A program made the translations under genes and the position numbers. The notes under the pieces were generated by a model. The model worked only from the letters and a program-made list of their open reading frames with translations, ran no database searches and had not been told where the DNA came from. Positions 1 through 9,497 of a stretch of DNA of 64,000 bases are shown here, piece by piece (within the stretch, counting starts at the first letter, position 1; the number at the start of each line of letters is the position of its first letter). The stretch is from an uncultured Paludibaculum sp. Lineage in GTDB: Bacteria; Acidobacteriota; Terriglobia; Bryobacterales; Bryobacteraceae. The DNA lies in NCBI RefSeq assembly GCF_963665245.1, contig NZ_OY762267.1:4639552-4703551 (forward strand), in the 5' to 3' direction.

Positions 1-634
1 CTGGAATGTCGTGGATGTCCAGTTTTTTCATTAGGTTCGATCGATAGGTATCCACGGTTTTCGGACTCAGTTGGAGGCGGGCCGCGATCTCCTTGGCCCG
101 GACTCCTTCCACCAGCAGCGAGAATACCTGGAACTCGCGCGCGCTCAGTCTGGCGATGGGGTCGTCGATCAGACCTCGTTTTTCCGGGGCAAACAAGCTC
201 TGAACGTCCACGGCCGGTGAGACATAGATGCCGCCCTCGATCACTTGCTCCACGCAATCGATGAGTTGTGCGCCAGTGCTGGTTTTCAGGAGGTAGCCTT
301 GGGCCCCGGCGCGGAGAACTTCCAGGACTGTCTTGCGGTCACGGCGCATGGCGAGAATGACGCAGCGCGTGAATCTGGGGCGAAAGGTCTGATCGCGCTC
401 ACCGGCTTCCGCCAGCCTCTTGGCGATCTCCAGGGAGTGGAGTTGGGGGATCTGGAGGTCCACCAGAACAACATCCGGCTTCCGTTCCTCGACCAGCTTC
501 CAGGCTTGCTCGCCGTCCGAGGTGGAGCCGACAACGCTCAAACGGCCGGAGAGCTCGCACACCGCGGCGATGCCGTCGCGAAACAGCGCGAGCTCCTCGG
601 CAATGATGACACTACGTGTTTTAGCTGCGGGCAT
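1..634 (-). CDS. NarL/FixJ-family response regulator (3' end cut by window)
   Basis: Cytoplasmic two-component transcription regulator, incomplete at the window edge; 211 codons are visible from ATG 634. The N-terminal receiver has the acidic pair as E13-E14 (a variant of the usual DD/ED), the phospho-acceptor D59 in VVLVDLQIP, and the conserved lysine in GYLLKTS. The C-terminal part is a LuxR-type helix-turn-helix (SAREFQVFSLL, then AKEIAARLQLSPKTVDTYR). The segment between D59 and the lysine is a few residues longer than usual. It lies 36 bp downstream of the STAS gene in the same direction and may share its transcript, so it could respond to the same stress signal. No partner histidine kinase is visible. 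The family call is firm; the target genes are unknown. Confidence 0.9.
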   Translation of the reverse strand, partial: MPAAKTRSVIIAEELALFRDGIAAVCELSGRLSVVGSTSDGEQAWKLVEERKPDVVLVDLQIPQLHSLEIAKRLAEAGERDQTFRPRFTRCVILAMRRDRKTVLEVLRAGAQGYLLKTSTGAQLIDCVEQVIEGGIYVSPAVDVQSLFAPEKRGLIDDPIARLSAREFQVFSLLVEGVRAKEIAARLQLSPKTVDTYRSNLMKKLDIHDIP

Positions 635-670
635 GGGCCAGACTCGGCGCAGTCGAGGCCGGTGCTGTGG

Positions 671-1015
671 CTAGTTAAAGCTCGCCAATCCCGCCGCTTC
701 GTCGTCAAAAACTTCGAAAATCGTATACAGTTTGGTGATCTGCAACAGATCGTGGATCCGTTTGGTCAGCTTCAACAGCTTCAGATTGCCCCCGGCGTTC
801 GACACGGTGGTGAAACCGCTGACGAGTTCGCCGATGCCGGAACTGTCGATGTAAGTTACCTCGGCGAGGTTGAGCAGCACTTTTTTGTGGCCCTTCGTCG
901 TCAGGTCCTTGATGGAGTCACGAAAGGTGGAGGATCCCTCACCCAACGTAATGCGGCCTGCGGCGTCGATGACGGTCACATCACCGACCTGGCGCGTGGT
1001 CAGTTTAACACTCAC
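671..1015 (-). CDS. STAS-domain anti-sigma factor antagonist (SpoIIAA/RsbV-like)
   Basis: A 114-residue single STAS domain, the usual length for SpoIIAA/RsbV proteins. The phosphorylation loop is present as YIDSSGIGEL, where the serine before Gly is the residue the partner kinase normally modifies. The start is GTG at 1015. In the known partner-switching mechanism the unphosphorylated antagonist binds the kinase and frees its sigma factor or other client. The RsbW-like kinase is directly upstream (1057-1500), making a cognate pair very likely. No sigma factor gene is adjacent, so the client is unknown; the nearby NarL regulator suggests a wider stress or biofilm switch. Confidence 0.88.
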   Translation of the reverse strand: MSVKLTTRQVGDVTVIDAAGRITLGEGSSTFRDSIKDLTTKGHKKVLLNLAEVTYIDSSGIGELVSGFTTVSNAGGNLKLLKLTKRIHDLLQITKLYTIFEVFDDEAAGLASFN

Positions 1016-1056
1016 TTCTCTAATACCCCCTCGTCAATTGGAGTCCCAAATGGCAA

Positions 1057-1500
1057 TTAAGTTCCCGGAGGAATCGATTTCCGAAGCACGACCCGGGTAC
1101 CGCCGCGCTCCGACTTCTCAATCACAAACTCATCCACGAAGGACCGGATGATCATGATACCGCGGCCGGACTGGCTGAGGAGATTCTCTTCCGCCAGGGG
1201 ATCAGCCTGTTGATCGGGCAGGAAGCCCGTCCCTTCGTCCTCGATCAGAACTTGGATGGAGGATTTCGTACGACTCAGTACGAAATGCACACGCTTGTTG
1301 GCGCTGTAGCGATTGCCATGGACGATCGCATTGACCATGGCCTCTCGCACCGCGTAGCCCACCTGGTAGGCATCATCCTCGGGCAGTCCGACCTGCTCGG
1401 CCGCCACTTTGGCTCGTTCTTCACTGGAATCGACGCTGTCCAAGCTCGATTCGAGGTACTCGTCCACGATCACGTTGTTTGGATTCTCCAGGTTGCTCAT
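1057..1500 (-). CDS. RsbW/SpoIIAB-like serine-protein kinase (anti-sigma factor)
   Basis: A 147-residue GHKL ATPase. The N box is in YAVREAMVNAIVHGN, the G1 box in IEDEGTGF, and the G2-like segment in GRGIMIIRSFVDE, which together define the HATPase_c_2 family of anti-sigma kinases. It is expected to bind and phosphorylate the STAS protein encoded 41 bp downstream. It is the first gene of the minus-strand set, so kinase precedes antagonist, the reverse of the order in the Bacillus spoIIA and rsb operons. There is no membrane segment, so it acts in the cytoplasm. The client factor cannot be named from this window. Confidence 0.88.
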   Translation of the reverse strand: MSNLENPNNVIVDEYLESSLDSVDSSEERAKVAAEQVGLPEDDAYQVGYAVREAMVNAIVHGNRYSANKRVHFVLSRTKSSIQVLIEDEGTGFLPDQQADPLAEENLLSQSGRGIMIIRSFVDEFVIEKSERGGTRVVLRKSIPPGT

Positions 1501-1851
1501 AGCGTTCTCGTGGAGGGGCTGGGAAATCGCTAAGGTATGCCAGCGGGCCAGGAAAAGTCAAGCGAGGTGGTTTCCGGTGGAAATGAAAGCGGTTCACCAA
1601 ACCGCGATTTTGTCCCGTGCCGGAACTAGTCGGATGGACTGCACGGAACCGGCCGGAGACCCCTGTGAGAGCGTTGCTGCCGGTGGGTGCCAGAGACGCG
1701 CGTGAACCGGTTCATAGGGCGCAAGGTTACAGTTAAAGCCGTATCGTTTGATATCTATCTTTAGATATGACAGCGATTGCACTTTCCTGTTTGGAAGAGT
1801 TCGAAGGATATACTAAGCAAGCTTCAATTTAGTCTTCTGGAGGTTAGCTTT
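1501..1851. other. Intergenic region upstream of the first Oar-like receptor
   Basis: No convincing gene is present. The right half is AT-richer and holds an inverted repeat (ATATCT at 1751-1756, AGATAT at 1763-1768) that could be an operator. A good Shine-Dalgarno GGAGG (1839-1843) lies 8 nt before ATG 1852. The 15-mer at 1828-1842 (TTTAGTCTTCTGGAG) recurs at 5406-5420 downstream of the receptor gene. Confidence 0.5.
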
Positions 1852-4800
1852 ATGAACCATGTGCGTTCTGTCGCAGTGGTAGCACTGCTTCTCTGCGCTC
1901 TCTGTTTGGGCGCATTCGCACAGTCGGACAACTCCGCCATTTCGGGCATTGTCAAGGACCCGAGCGGCGGTGGTGTTCCCAACGCCAAAGTTGTCATAAC
2001 TAATGAAGGAACCGCTTTCGAACGTACGGCCACCACCAACGAGAGCGGCTTCTACACCGTCACCAACATTCAGCCCGGCTTCTACGATGTCGTCGTCGAG
2101 GCCGCCGGGTTCAAGAAGTTCTCCAAGACCCACAACAAACTGGAAGCGGCACTTCCGATGCAGGTCAACGTCGACCTCACCGTCGGCCAGCTCAGCGAGT
2201 CCGTCACCGTTGAGGCCAATGCCGCCCAGCTCAACACGGAATCGGCCGCTGTCGGAAAGACCGTCGAACAGGCCCAAATTCAGAATCTCGCCCTTAACGG
2301 CCGCAATCCCCTGTTCCTCGCCGTCCTGAAGCCCGGGGTCCGCCGTGGCTCCCCGATGAATGGGTTCTCCTACGGTCTCGACTCCGGTGGTCTCACCATC
2401 AACGGCGGCCGCAGCCAGGACTCGCTCATCACCTTCGACGGTGCTGTCGGCATCCGTACCCGCGCCAACGGCACCTCCATCGGCACCGCTGACCTCGATA
2501 CCGTCCAGGAAGTCCAGGTACTTACCGCCAACTACTCGGCTGAGTACGGCCGCTCCTCGGCTGGTCAGATCCGCATGGTCACCAAGTCCGGAACCAAGCA
2601 GTTCCACGGCACTGCTTATGAATACTTCCGCAACAACAACCTCGACGCCAATAGCTGGGACCGCAACCGACGCGCTTCCACCAATTTCGTTGCTCCACAG
2701 AAGTACAACCAGTTCGGTTTTAATGTCAATGGCCCCGTGATGATTCCCAAGGTGTTCAACGAGAACCGTGAGAAGTTGTTCTTCCTGTTCAGCCAGGAAT
2801 ATGTACGCAGGCGCTATGAAGACACCCTTTCCCAGCGCGTTCCCACTCTGGCCATGCGCGGCGGAGATTTCAGCGAACTGCTCGGCAACAACATCTTCTA
2901 CGACACGAAGGGCGGAACCCAGCCCCGCATCATTAACGATCCCACCAACGGCGCCCCGTTTGCCGGCAACATCATCCCGGCCGACCGCCTCAGCGCCAAC
3001 GGCACCGCGTTCCTGCGGACCTACTACGCGCCCAACGGCAGCTTCGGCACCAACAACTGGCTCCTCGTCCGGCCCGGCCGTCAGAACCAGCGCAAGGACA
3101 CCGTCGCCATCGACTACAACCCCGCTGCTAACCAGTTCGTCAAGTTCCGTCTGGCCAACTACAGCTACGACGGCCTGGACACCAGCCGCGGCGGCTTCGA
3201 TTACGCCATCACGGATTGGGAGCGCCCGAACCGAACCGCCAGCCTGGCCCACACCTGGACGCTCAGCCCGACGATGATCAATGAGTTCCTCGTCTCCGGC
3301 TCGGTCGATCGCGTGCGCATTGGCGTGGACCGCACCGGCGAGCGCTACCTCCGCTCCCGCCCGGGTATCAACTACCCCTACATTTTCCCCGACCACAAAG
3401 AGATCTACGACAAAGTCCCCACCATCGAGATTCCCAACCTGGGCACCATCGACGGCGGCCCGTACCCGTCGTCCTCCGCCGGCCCCATCTACCAGATCTC
3501 AAATAACATCACCAAGATCGTGAACAACCATACGTTCAAGTTCGGTGCCCTCTGGGAACGTTCGGGCCAGAACGACTTTGACCAGATCAATGTTAGCGGC
3601 GTCCCCGGTGGCACCAATAACCAGAACGGCCGCTTCATCTTCCAGGACTCGCGTCCGGCCGGCGCTCCCGGCACCGGCACTGGCATCGCCAACGCCGCCA
3701 TGGGCCTATTCTCGACTTACGCCGAGATCGGTCCCCGCGCCTACACCCCCTACCGCAGCCACATGGCGGAGTTCTTCGGCCAGGACTCCTGGCGTGTCAA
3801 CAGCAAGCTGAAGATCGAAATCGGCTTCCGCGCCACCTGGCAGAACGGCTACTACAAGTCCCTCTGGGGCAACATCGCCATCTTCGACGCCAACAGGTAC
3901 GATGCCACCAAGGCGGCCGTCGTCGACCGCACCACGGGCTATGTGCTCTCCGGCAATCGCTATAACGGCGTGGTCATCCCCGGCTCCTCATTCCCCGACG
4001 CAGGCAAGGGCCGCGTGCCCGCCATCGACTCGGGTCTCTACAACAACCTGCTCTCCGGCGGCTCAGCCTACCCGTCCAACAACCAGTGGAACTGGATGCC
4101 CCGCCTCGGCATCGCCTACTCGGCCACCAACAAGGACGTCATCCGCGCCGGCTTCGGCGGCTTTGCCTCCCGTCCCGGCGTCTATGACAACGCCTTCCTC
4201 GGCGGCAATCCGCCCTTCCAGCCCATGGTGTCCATCACCAACGGCGTCGCCGACAATCCCGGTGGTGGTTCCAACAACGCGTTCCCGCAGTTCTTCCAAA
4301 CGGTGGATCCTGTGTACAAGATCCCGATCAGCTATAACTGGAACGCCACCTACCAACGCCAACTCACCTCCGACACCACCGTCGAAGTGGGCTATATCGG
4401 TACCACCGGACTCTTCCTGGCCCGCACCCGCGACGTCAACCAACTGAAGACCGGCACTACCTTCCTGCCCGAGAACGCGGGCGCGAACGTGAACTACCTG
4501 CGCCCCTACAAGGGCTTCGCCGATATCACCATGACGGAGCACTCCGGCCGCAGCACCTACCACGCTCTGCAACTCGAAGTCAGCCGCCGCTTCACCAAGG
4601 GCCTGATGTACGGCTTCGCTTACACCTACGGCAAGGCGATGGACAACAACTCCGGGCTGCGCGACTTGTTCATCGACTACTACAATCCGCAGTTGAACTG
4701 GGGCAAGTCCTCCAACGATGTGCGCCACACCGTGGTCAGCAACATCGTCTACGAACTGCCGTTCTTCAACAAAGCCAACTCCAGACTGGTCAAGTCCATC

Positions 4801-5298
4801 GCCGGCGGCTGGCAGGCTTCTGGCGTCATTCAGTTCCAGACCGGCGCGCCGCTCACCATCGCCCGTACCGACGACTACCTCGGCACCGGCGCGGCCAACG
4901 ACAAGCCCTGGAGCCTGACCGGCGACACCGACCGCCCGCTGAAGTTCGCCAACCAGAACGCGGCCGGCAACTATACCGGCATCACCGACTACTGGTTCAA
5001 CCCGCGTCCGAACGGCACCCTGTGGGCCTACAAGCCCGCCAACGGTACGCTGCCGAACCAGAACCGCAACTCCATCTCCTTCAACAACACCGGCTTCCAG
5101 AACTGGAATATGGCGCTGTTCAAGGCCTTCCGTGTCACCGAAAGCCAGAGCGTTCAGTTCCGCTTTGAGGCCTTCAATCTCCCGAACCACCCGAACTGGA
5201 GCGGTGTCGACACCAACGCGACATCCACCTCCTTCGGCATGGTCACAGGCAAGAGCAGCGAGCGCAATATTCAGTTGAGCCTCCGCTACAGCTTCTAA
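1852..5298 (+). CDS. Oar-like TonB-dependent outer-membrane receptor with carboxypeptidase-regulatory domain
   Basis: An 1148-residue outer-membrane protein. ATG 1852 was chosen over an upstream in-frame codon (1777) because a GGAGG sits 8 nt before it and a clean signal peptide follows, ending ALCLGAFAQ. Residues about 25-110 form a carboxypeptidase-regulatory-like beta-sandwich (SGIVKDPSGGGVPNAKVV). A plug-like segment follows (NLALNGRNPLFLAVLKPGV), and the rest is a large beta barrel ending in LSLRYSF with the terminal Phe expected for BAM assembly. The family is greatly expanded in Acidobacteria and Bacteroidetes and is usually linked to polymer or peptide uptake; the ligand is unknown. 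The next large gene is a paralogue in the same direction. A perfect-stem terminator follows the stop, so it is probably monocistronic. Confidence 0.88.
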   Translation: MNHVRSVAVVALLLCALCLGAFAQSDNSAISGIVKDPSGGGVPNAKVVITNEGTAFERTATTNESGFYTVTNIQPGFYDVVVEAAGFKKFSKTHNKLEAALPMQVNVDLTVGQLSESVTVEANAAQLNTESAAVGKTVEQAQIQNLALNGRNPLFLAVLKPGVRRGSPMNGFSYGLDSGGLTINGGRSQDSLITFDGAVGIRTRANGTSIGTADLDTVQEVQVLTANYSAEYGRSSAGQIRMVTKSGTKQFHGTAYEYFRNNNLDANSWDRNRRASTNFVAPQKYNQFGFNVNGPVMIPKVFNENREKLFFLFSQEYVRRRYEDTLSQRVPTLAMRGGDFSELLGNNIFYDTKGGTQPRIINDPTNGAPFAGNIIPADRLSANGTAFLRTYYAPNGSFGTNNWLLVRPGRQNQRKDTVAIDYNPAANQFVKFRLANYSYDGLDTSRGGFDYAITDWERPNRTASLAHTWTLSPTMINEFLVSGSVDRVRIGVDRTGERYLRSRPGINYPYIFPDHKEIYDKVPTIEIPNLGTIDGGPYPSSSAGPIYQISNNITKIVNNHTFKFGALWERSGQNDFDQINVSGVPGGTNNQNGRFIFQDSRPAGAPGTGTGIANAAMGLFSTYAEIGPRAYTPYRSHMAEFFGQDSWRVNSKLKIEIGFRATWQNGYYKSLWGNIAIFDANRYDATKAAVVDRTTGYVLSGNRYNGVVIPGSSFPDAGKGRVPAIDSGLYNNLLSGGSAYPSNNQWNWMPRLGIAYSATNKDVIRAGFGGFASRPGVYDNAFLGGNPPFQPMVSITNGVADNPGGGSNNAFPQFFQTVDPVYKIPISYNWNATYQRQLTSDTTVEVGYIGTTGLFLARTRDVNQLKTGTTFLPENAGANVNYLRPYKGFADITMTEHSGRSTYHALQLEVSRRFTKGLMYGFAYTYGKAMDNNSGLRDLFIDYYNPQLNWGKSSNDVRHTVVSNIVYELPFFNKANSRLVKSIAGGWQASGVIQFQTGAPLTIARTDDYLGTGAANDKPWSLTGDTDRPLKFANQNAAGNYTGITDYWFNPRPNGTLWAYKPANGTLPNQNRNSISFNNTGFQNWNMALFKAFRVTESQSVQFRFEAFNLPNHPNWSGVDTNATSTSFGMVTGKSSERNIQLSLRYSF

Positions 5299-5323
5299 GC
5301 CTGGCGTTCATTCGAAAACCAAA

Positions 5324-5353
5324 AAAGGGCCGGAGCCAACGCTCCGGCCCTTT
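5324..5353 (+). terminator. Rho-independent terminator of the first receptor gene
   Basis: A perfect 13-bp stem, AAAGGGCCGGAGC (5324-5336) pairing with GCTCCGGCCCTTT (5341-5353), with a 4-nt loop. It starts 25 nt after the stop codon. Confidence 0.85.
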
Positions 5354-5938
5354 CTATTGGCTAGCAGCGCCCGCCTGGACGCAGTTTCGCTCCGCGATTG
5401 CTTCATTTAGTCTTCTGGAGCTATCCACGCGCAACACAGACTCAACCGGCCAAATTCAAGGTGGCAGACCGCGCACACTCCCCGCTACTACTTTCCTGCC
5501 CACTAGTCGCATCCTTGCTCAGGTGCGAATCAGACCTCCCTACGACCTGGTTTCCTTTTCAAGATCTCCTAAGCAGACCCTGCATCCGCACGCGTTGTAC
5601 TCCGGAGGCGAGAACTCCCGACTCGCACAACCGTGGCGGCGCGTACGCTGCCGCCTAAACTGTCATGTTTGAAGTTTGCTACAAGTGACCAAGCTCCGCT
5701 GTAATTCCCTGCAAAAATCGCGTTATGGATGTTGTGTTGTTGTCAAGAGTGTAAAATATGGAAAATAGAAGATGGACGCTCTTGTAACGTTTTCAACGAG
5801 TTTGATGTTGTCTCGTTAGCAAAATTAACAATATATATTTGTATTGTAGGAAGCGCATTCAAGGGGGTGGATTGCAGAAACAACTGGCGAATGTATAATC
5901 CAGGATGCTAGGGGGTCCTAGCTTTCAGGAGGTTTAGA
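5354..5938. other. Intergenic region between the two receptor genes, with a leader-like repeat and AT-rich promoter zone
   Basis: No gene is supported; the small open frame at 5398-5658 has neither start signal nor familiar content. At 5406-5420 the sequence TTTAGTCTTCTGGAG repeats the ribosome-binding part of the leader at 1828-1842, but no gene start follows it. From about 5730 the DNA becomes markedly AT-rich, as expected for a promoter. A 6-bp inverted repeat (GCTAGG 5907-5912, CCTAGC 5917-5922) lies just before the AGGAGG that serves ATG 5939 and could occlude or expose the ribosome site. Confidence 0.5.
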
Positions 5939-8900
5939 ATGAACAGAGTACGTTCAGGGGCTGTGGCATCCATACTCCTCTGCACCCTGCTTCAATGTGC
6001 ATTCCCACAATCAGACAACTCGACGGCCAGTGGAGTTGTCCGAGATCCATCATCCGCAGTTGTCCCCAACGCGAAAGTTGTCCTCAAGAATCAAGCCAAC
6101 GGCTTGACGCGTGAGACGAAAACGAACGAGTCGGGCAATTTTGTAGTTCCTACAATTCCGTCCGGTATGTATACGCTGACCATCGAACTGACCGGGTTCA
6201 AGAAGTACGAGTCCAAGGACAACAAGATCGATGCCAGTCTACCCGCCAGCTTCGATGTCACGCTGCAGGTAGGTTCGGCGACCGAAGTGGTGGAGGTTTC
6301 CGCCACGGCCGCAGCCCTGCAAACCGAATCCGGTGCAGTGGGCCGGTTGGTGGAAGGCAAGCAGTTGAGCGATCTGCAGCTCAATGGCCGCAATCCGATC
6401 TTCCTCGCGCTGCTGAAGCCAGGGGTCCGCAGCGGCAGCATGTTGTCTAGTTTCAGCTACGGCATGAGCCAGGCCGGCCTGTCGATCAACGGTTCGCGCA
6501 CACAGGACGTCGCCATCATGTACGATGGCGCGCCCGCCGTGCGCACCCGTTCCAATGGCACGTCCATTGGTTCCGCGGATCTCGACATGACCGCCGAGGT
6601 TCAGATCCTCACCGCTTCGTATTCCGCTGAATACGGCCGCGGCGCGGGCGGCCAGGTGCGTGTGGTCAGCAAGAGCGGGACCAGCCAGTTTCACGGCACC
6701 GCCTACGAGTACGTCCGCAACCAGGCCTTCGACGCCAACACATGGAGCCGCAATCGCAGCGCCTCCACCAACTTCGCGCCGTCGATTCACTACAACCAAT
6801 ACGGCTACAACTTCAGCGGCCCGGTCTACATTCCGAAGAAATGGAATGACGACAAGAGCAAGCTGTTCTTCGTATGGTCGCAGGAGTGGGTTTCGCACCA
6901 CCGCGATAGCGCCGGCTCGAAGACCGTTCCGACAGCCGCCATGCGGGGCGGCGATTTCAGCGAACTGTTGTCAGCCAACAATTTCTACAACTACAAGACT
7001 GTCGGTGTCATCAATGACCCCACCACGGGAGCCCCGTTCACGGGTAACGTGATCCCCAAGAGCCGGCTGAGCACGAATGGTATGGGCCTGCTGCAGGTCT
7101 ACCCGCTGCCCAACTACAACGTTGGCACCAGCACGAACTTCTACAGCGTGGCCCTGGCCACCACGGAGCAGCGCAAGGACAGCGTGAGCCTCGACTATCT
7201 GCCAACTTCGAAGGACTCGATCAAATTCCGTGCCCTGCTGTTCCACTACGTGGATACGGACCCCTGGGGTACCAGCCTGCTGTTGACCAAGAAGACGACA
7301 ACGCGACCGAATCAGACGTCGTCCGTCAACTGGACCCGCACCCTGAGTCCCACGCTGGTGAACGAACTCCAGGTGACAGCCAGCCGCGACCAGGTGTACC
7401 TCGCCATGGAAGACACCGCCACGTTCAACCGGACCACCTACGGCATCAACTACGCCTATATCTATCCGGACGGGAAGGACCGCCCCAACAAGCTGCCGGC
7501 CATCGACATGACCGGATTCTCCACCTATACGGGTAGCCCGTATCCTTCACAGTCCACGGGCCCCATCTACACCATCAGCAACAACATCACGAACATTCGC
7601 GGCAATCACATCCTGAAAGCCGGCTTCATGTTCGAACGGTCCGGCCAGAACGACTACGACCAGATCAACGTCAACGGAGTCCCCGGTGGCACCGACAACC
7701 AGAATGGCCGTTTTGTCTTCACGCACACTCGCACGGGCGGCAGCGGCCTCGCACTGGGCAACGCGGCGTTGGGCCTCTTCGACACCTACGCCGAAATCGG
7801 CCAGCGCAGCTTCACCCCCTATCGCCACCACATGGTGGAGTGGTTCGTCCAGGATAGCTGGAAGGTCAACTCCAAGCTGAAGCTCGAGTACGGCATCCGT
7901 CACTCGATCATCCAGCCCTACTACTCCCTATGGAACAACATGACGGTCTTCGACCCGAAATACTACGATCCCTCGAAGGCAGTCTCCATTGACTCCAAGG
8001 GCAATCCCATTGCCGGCTCCGGCGATCTCTACAACGGCATCGTCATCCCTGGAAATGGTTGGCCGGATGCGGCAATAGGGCGAGTCAGCATCGCCGGTAA
8101 CTCGGCTTACGACTATCTATTCCGTGGCGGCAACGAGCCGCGCTACTACTCCAACATCGACTACTTCAACTTCCAACCCCGACTCGGCATGGCTTATCAG
8201 ATCACGTCGAAACAGGTGCTGCGCGCAGGCGTCGGCAAGTTTGTGACGCCCCTCGGCGTCAGCGACTCGGTTTTCCTGGGCGGCAACCCGCCCCTGCAAC
8301 CGATGGCGTCGGTATCCTATGGCTCGGTCGACAACCCCGGCGGCGGCACGGCGGCGAGTTTCCCGCTGAGTGTTACCACCCAGGCCAAGGAGTTCCACAT
8401 GCCGCAGAGCTACACGTGGAACGTGAACTACGAGCGCGAAGTCGGCTTCAACACCGTCCTGGAACTCGCCTACGTCGGACGCCGCTCCAACTACGGGCAG
8501 CGGGAGAAGAACATCAATCAGGCGCCGCTCAACTCGCTGTACACCAACACCGGCGTGGACATCAACGCCAAGCGGCCCTACCTCGGGTATGGTGCCATCC
8601 GCGAGACTTTCAACGACGCCAACATGAGCTACAACAGCGCCCAGATCAACGTGAACCGGCGCTTTACGAACGGCCTCAGCTTTGGCCTCGCCTACACCTA
8701 CTCAAAGTGCATGGACGATGGCAGCGCGCAGCGCGACATCGTTCCCAACACGTACGACACCCACAACCTGTGGGGCCCCTGCACCAACGATACCCGCCAC
8801 CTGGCCGTGATCAACTACATCTACGCCCTACCGTTCTTCAAGAACAGCCGGGGCTTGGTGAAGGGGCTCGTGGGCGGATGGCAGATCAGCGGTGTCACGC

Positions 8901-9364
8901 AGTTCCAGACTGGCACACCGAACACCGTCGCCACTGGCGACGACATCGCCGGTGTGGGCAGCGGTAGCGGCTCGCAGATCTGGGACGTGAACGGCGACGC
9001 CATCCTCTCGAACGACCAGAAGGGCATCCGTCTGAACTCGGGTGACAAGATCTACTGGTTCAAGACCACCACGGACAGTGGCGCGGCTATGTTCACGAAG
9101 CCCACCCAGGGCACATTCACGACGCAGTCCAACCGCAGCCTGATCTACAACCCCGGCGTGCAGAACTGGAATCTCGGCATCTTCAAGACGTTCGAGATCA
9201 ACGAGCGTCACAAGGTGCTGCTGCGCGGCGAAGCGTTCAGTTGGCTGAACCACTCGAACTGGAGTGGCGCCGACTACACGCCGACCAGTTCCACCTTCGG
9301 CATGATCACCAGCAAGGCGGACAGCCCGCGCCAGCTGCAGTTCAGCCTCCGCTATTCGTTCTAG
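5939..9364 (+). CDS. Oar-like TonB-dependent outer-membrane receptor, paralogue of 1852-5298
   Basis: An 1141-residue paralogue of the preceding receptor, sharing most landmarks: signal peptide ending LLQCAFPQ, carboxypeptidase-regulatory domain (SGVVRDPSSAVVPNAKVV), plug-like LQLNGRNPIFLALLKPGV, the barrel motif ERSGQNDYDQINVNGVPGG, and the C-terminal LQFSLRYSF. The start ATG 5939 has an AGGAGG 6 nt upstream. The clear sequence divergence from the first copy points to an old duplication, probably followed by ligand specialisation. It has its own AT-rich upstream region and its own terminator, so it is likely regulated separately. The substrate cannot be inferred. Confidence 0.88.
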   Translation: MNRVRSGAVASILLCTLLQCAFPQSDNSTASGVVRDPSSAVVPNAKVVLKNQANGLTRETKTNESGNFVVPTIPSGMYTLTIELTGFKKYESKDNKIDASLPASFDVTLQVGSATEVVEVSATAAALQTESGAVGRLVEGKQLSDLQLNGRNPIFLALLKPGVRSGSMLSSFSYGMSQAGLSINGSRTQDVAIMYDGAPAVRTRSNGTSIGSADLDMTAEVQILTASYSAEYGRGAGGQVRVVSKSGTSQFHGTAYEYVRNQAFDANTWSRNRSASTNFAPSIHYNQYGYNFSGPVYIPKKWNDDKSKLFFVWSQEWVSHHRDSAGSKTVPTAAMRGGDFSELLSANNFYNYKTVGVINDPTTGAPFTGNVIPKSRLSTNGMGLLQVYPLPNYNVGTSTNFYSVALATTEQRKDSVSLDYLPTSKDSIKFRALLFHYVDTDPWGTSLLLTKKTTTRPNQTSSVNWTRTLSPTLVNELQVTASRDQVYLAMEDTATFNRTTYGINYAYIYPDGKDRPNKLPAIDMTGFSTYTGSPYPSQSTGPIYTISNNITNIRGNHILKAGFMFERSGQNDYDQINVNGVPGGTDNQNGRFVFTHTRTGGSGLALGNAALGLFDTYAEIGQRSFTPYRHHMVEWFVQDSWKVNSKLKLEYGIRHSIIQPYYSLWNNMTVFDPKYYDPSKAVSIDSKGNPIAGSGDLYNGIVIPGNGWPDAAIGRVSIAGNSAYDYLFRGGNEPRYYSNIDYFNFQPRLGMAYQITSKQVLRAGVGKFVTPLGVSDSVFLGGNPPLQPMASVSYGSVDNPGGGTAASFPLSVTTQAKEFHMPQSYTWNVNYEREVGFNTVLELAYVGRRSNYGQREKNINQAPLNSLYTNTGVDINAKRPYLGYGAIRETFNDANMSYNSAQINVNRRFTNGLSFGLAYTYSKCMDDGSAQRDIVPNTYDTHNLWGPCTNDTRHLAVINYIYALPFFKNSRGLVKGLVGGWQISGVTQFQTGTPNTVATGDDIAGVGSGSGSQIWDVNGDAILSNDQKGIRLNSGDKIYWFKTTTDSGAAMFTKPTQGTFTTQSNRSLIYNPGVQNWNLGIFKTFEINERHKVLLRGEAFSWLNHSNWSGADYTPTSSTFGMITSKADSPRQLQFSLRYSF

Positions 9365-9385
9365 CCAGAACGGGATTGACGGAAG

Positions 9386-9417
9386 AAGGGGCCGGGGCCA
9401 GCGCTCCGGCCCCTTTT
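9386..9417 (+). terminator. Rho-independent terminator of the second receptor gene
   Basis: Stem AAGGGGCCGG (9386-9395) pairs with CCGGCCCCTT (9406-9415), followed by more T residues. The loop sequence resembles that of the terminator after the first receptor gene. Confidence 0.82.
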
Positions 9418-9497
9418 CTTGCGTGCTGACATTTGTCACCTGCGCAGGGTGACACTCAGCACTGGCTGACGCAGGGCCGGTCGCCGCACGATGGGTC

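Noticed and set aside
1813..3396. 527-codon minus-strand frame opposite the first receptor gene
   Set aside because: Antisense to a well-supported Oar-like gene, and its Val/Gly/Ala-rich composition is typical of a complementary-frame shadow.
5398..5658. 86-codon frame between the receptor genes
   Set aside because: Starts at TTG without ribosome-binding site, has no recognisable composition and overlaps the leader-like repeat.
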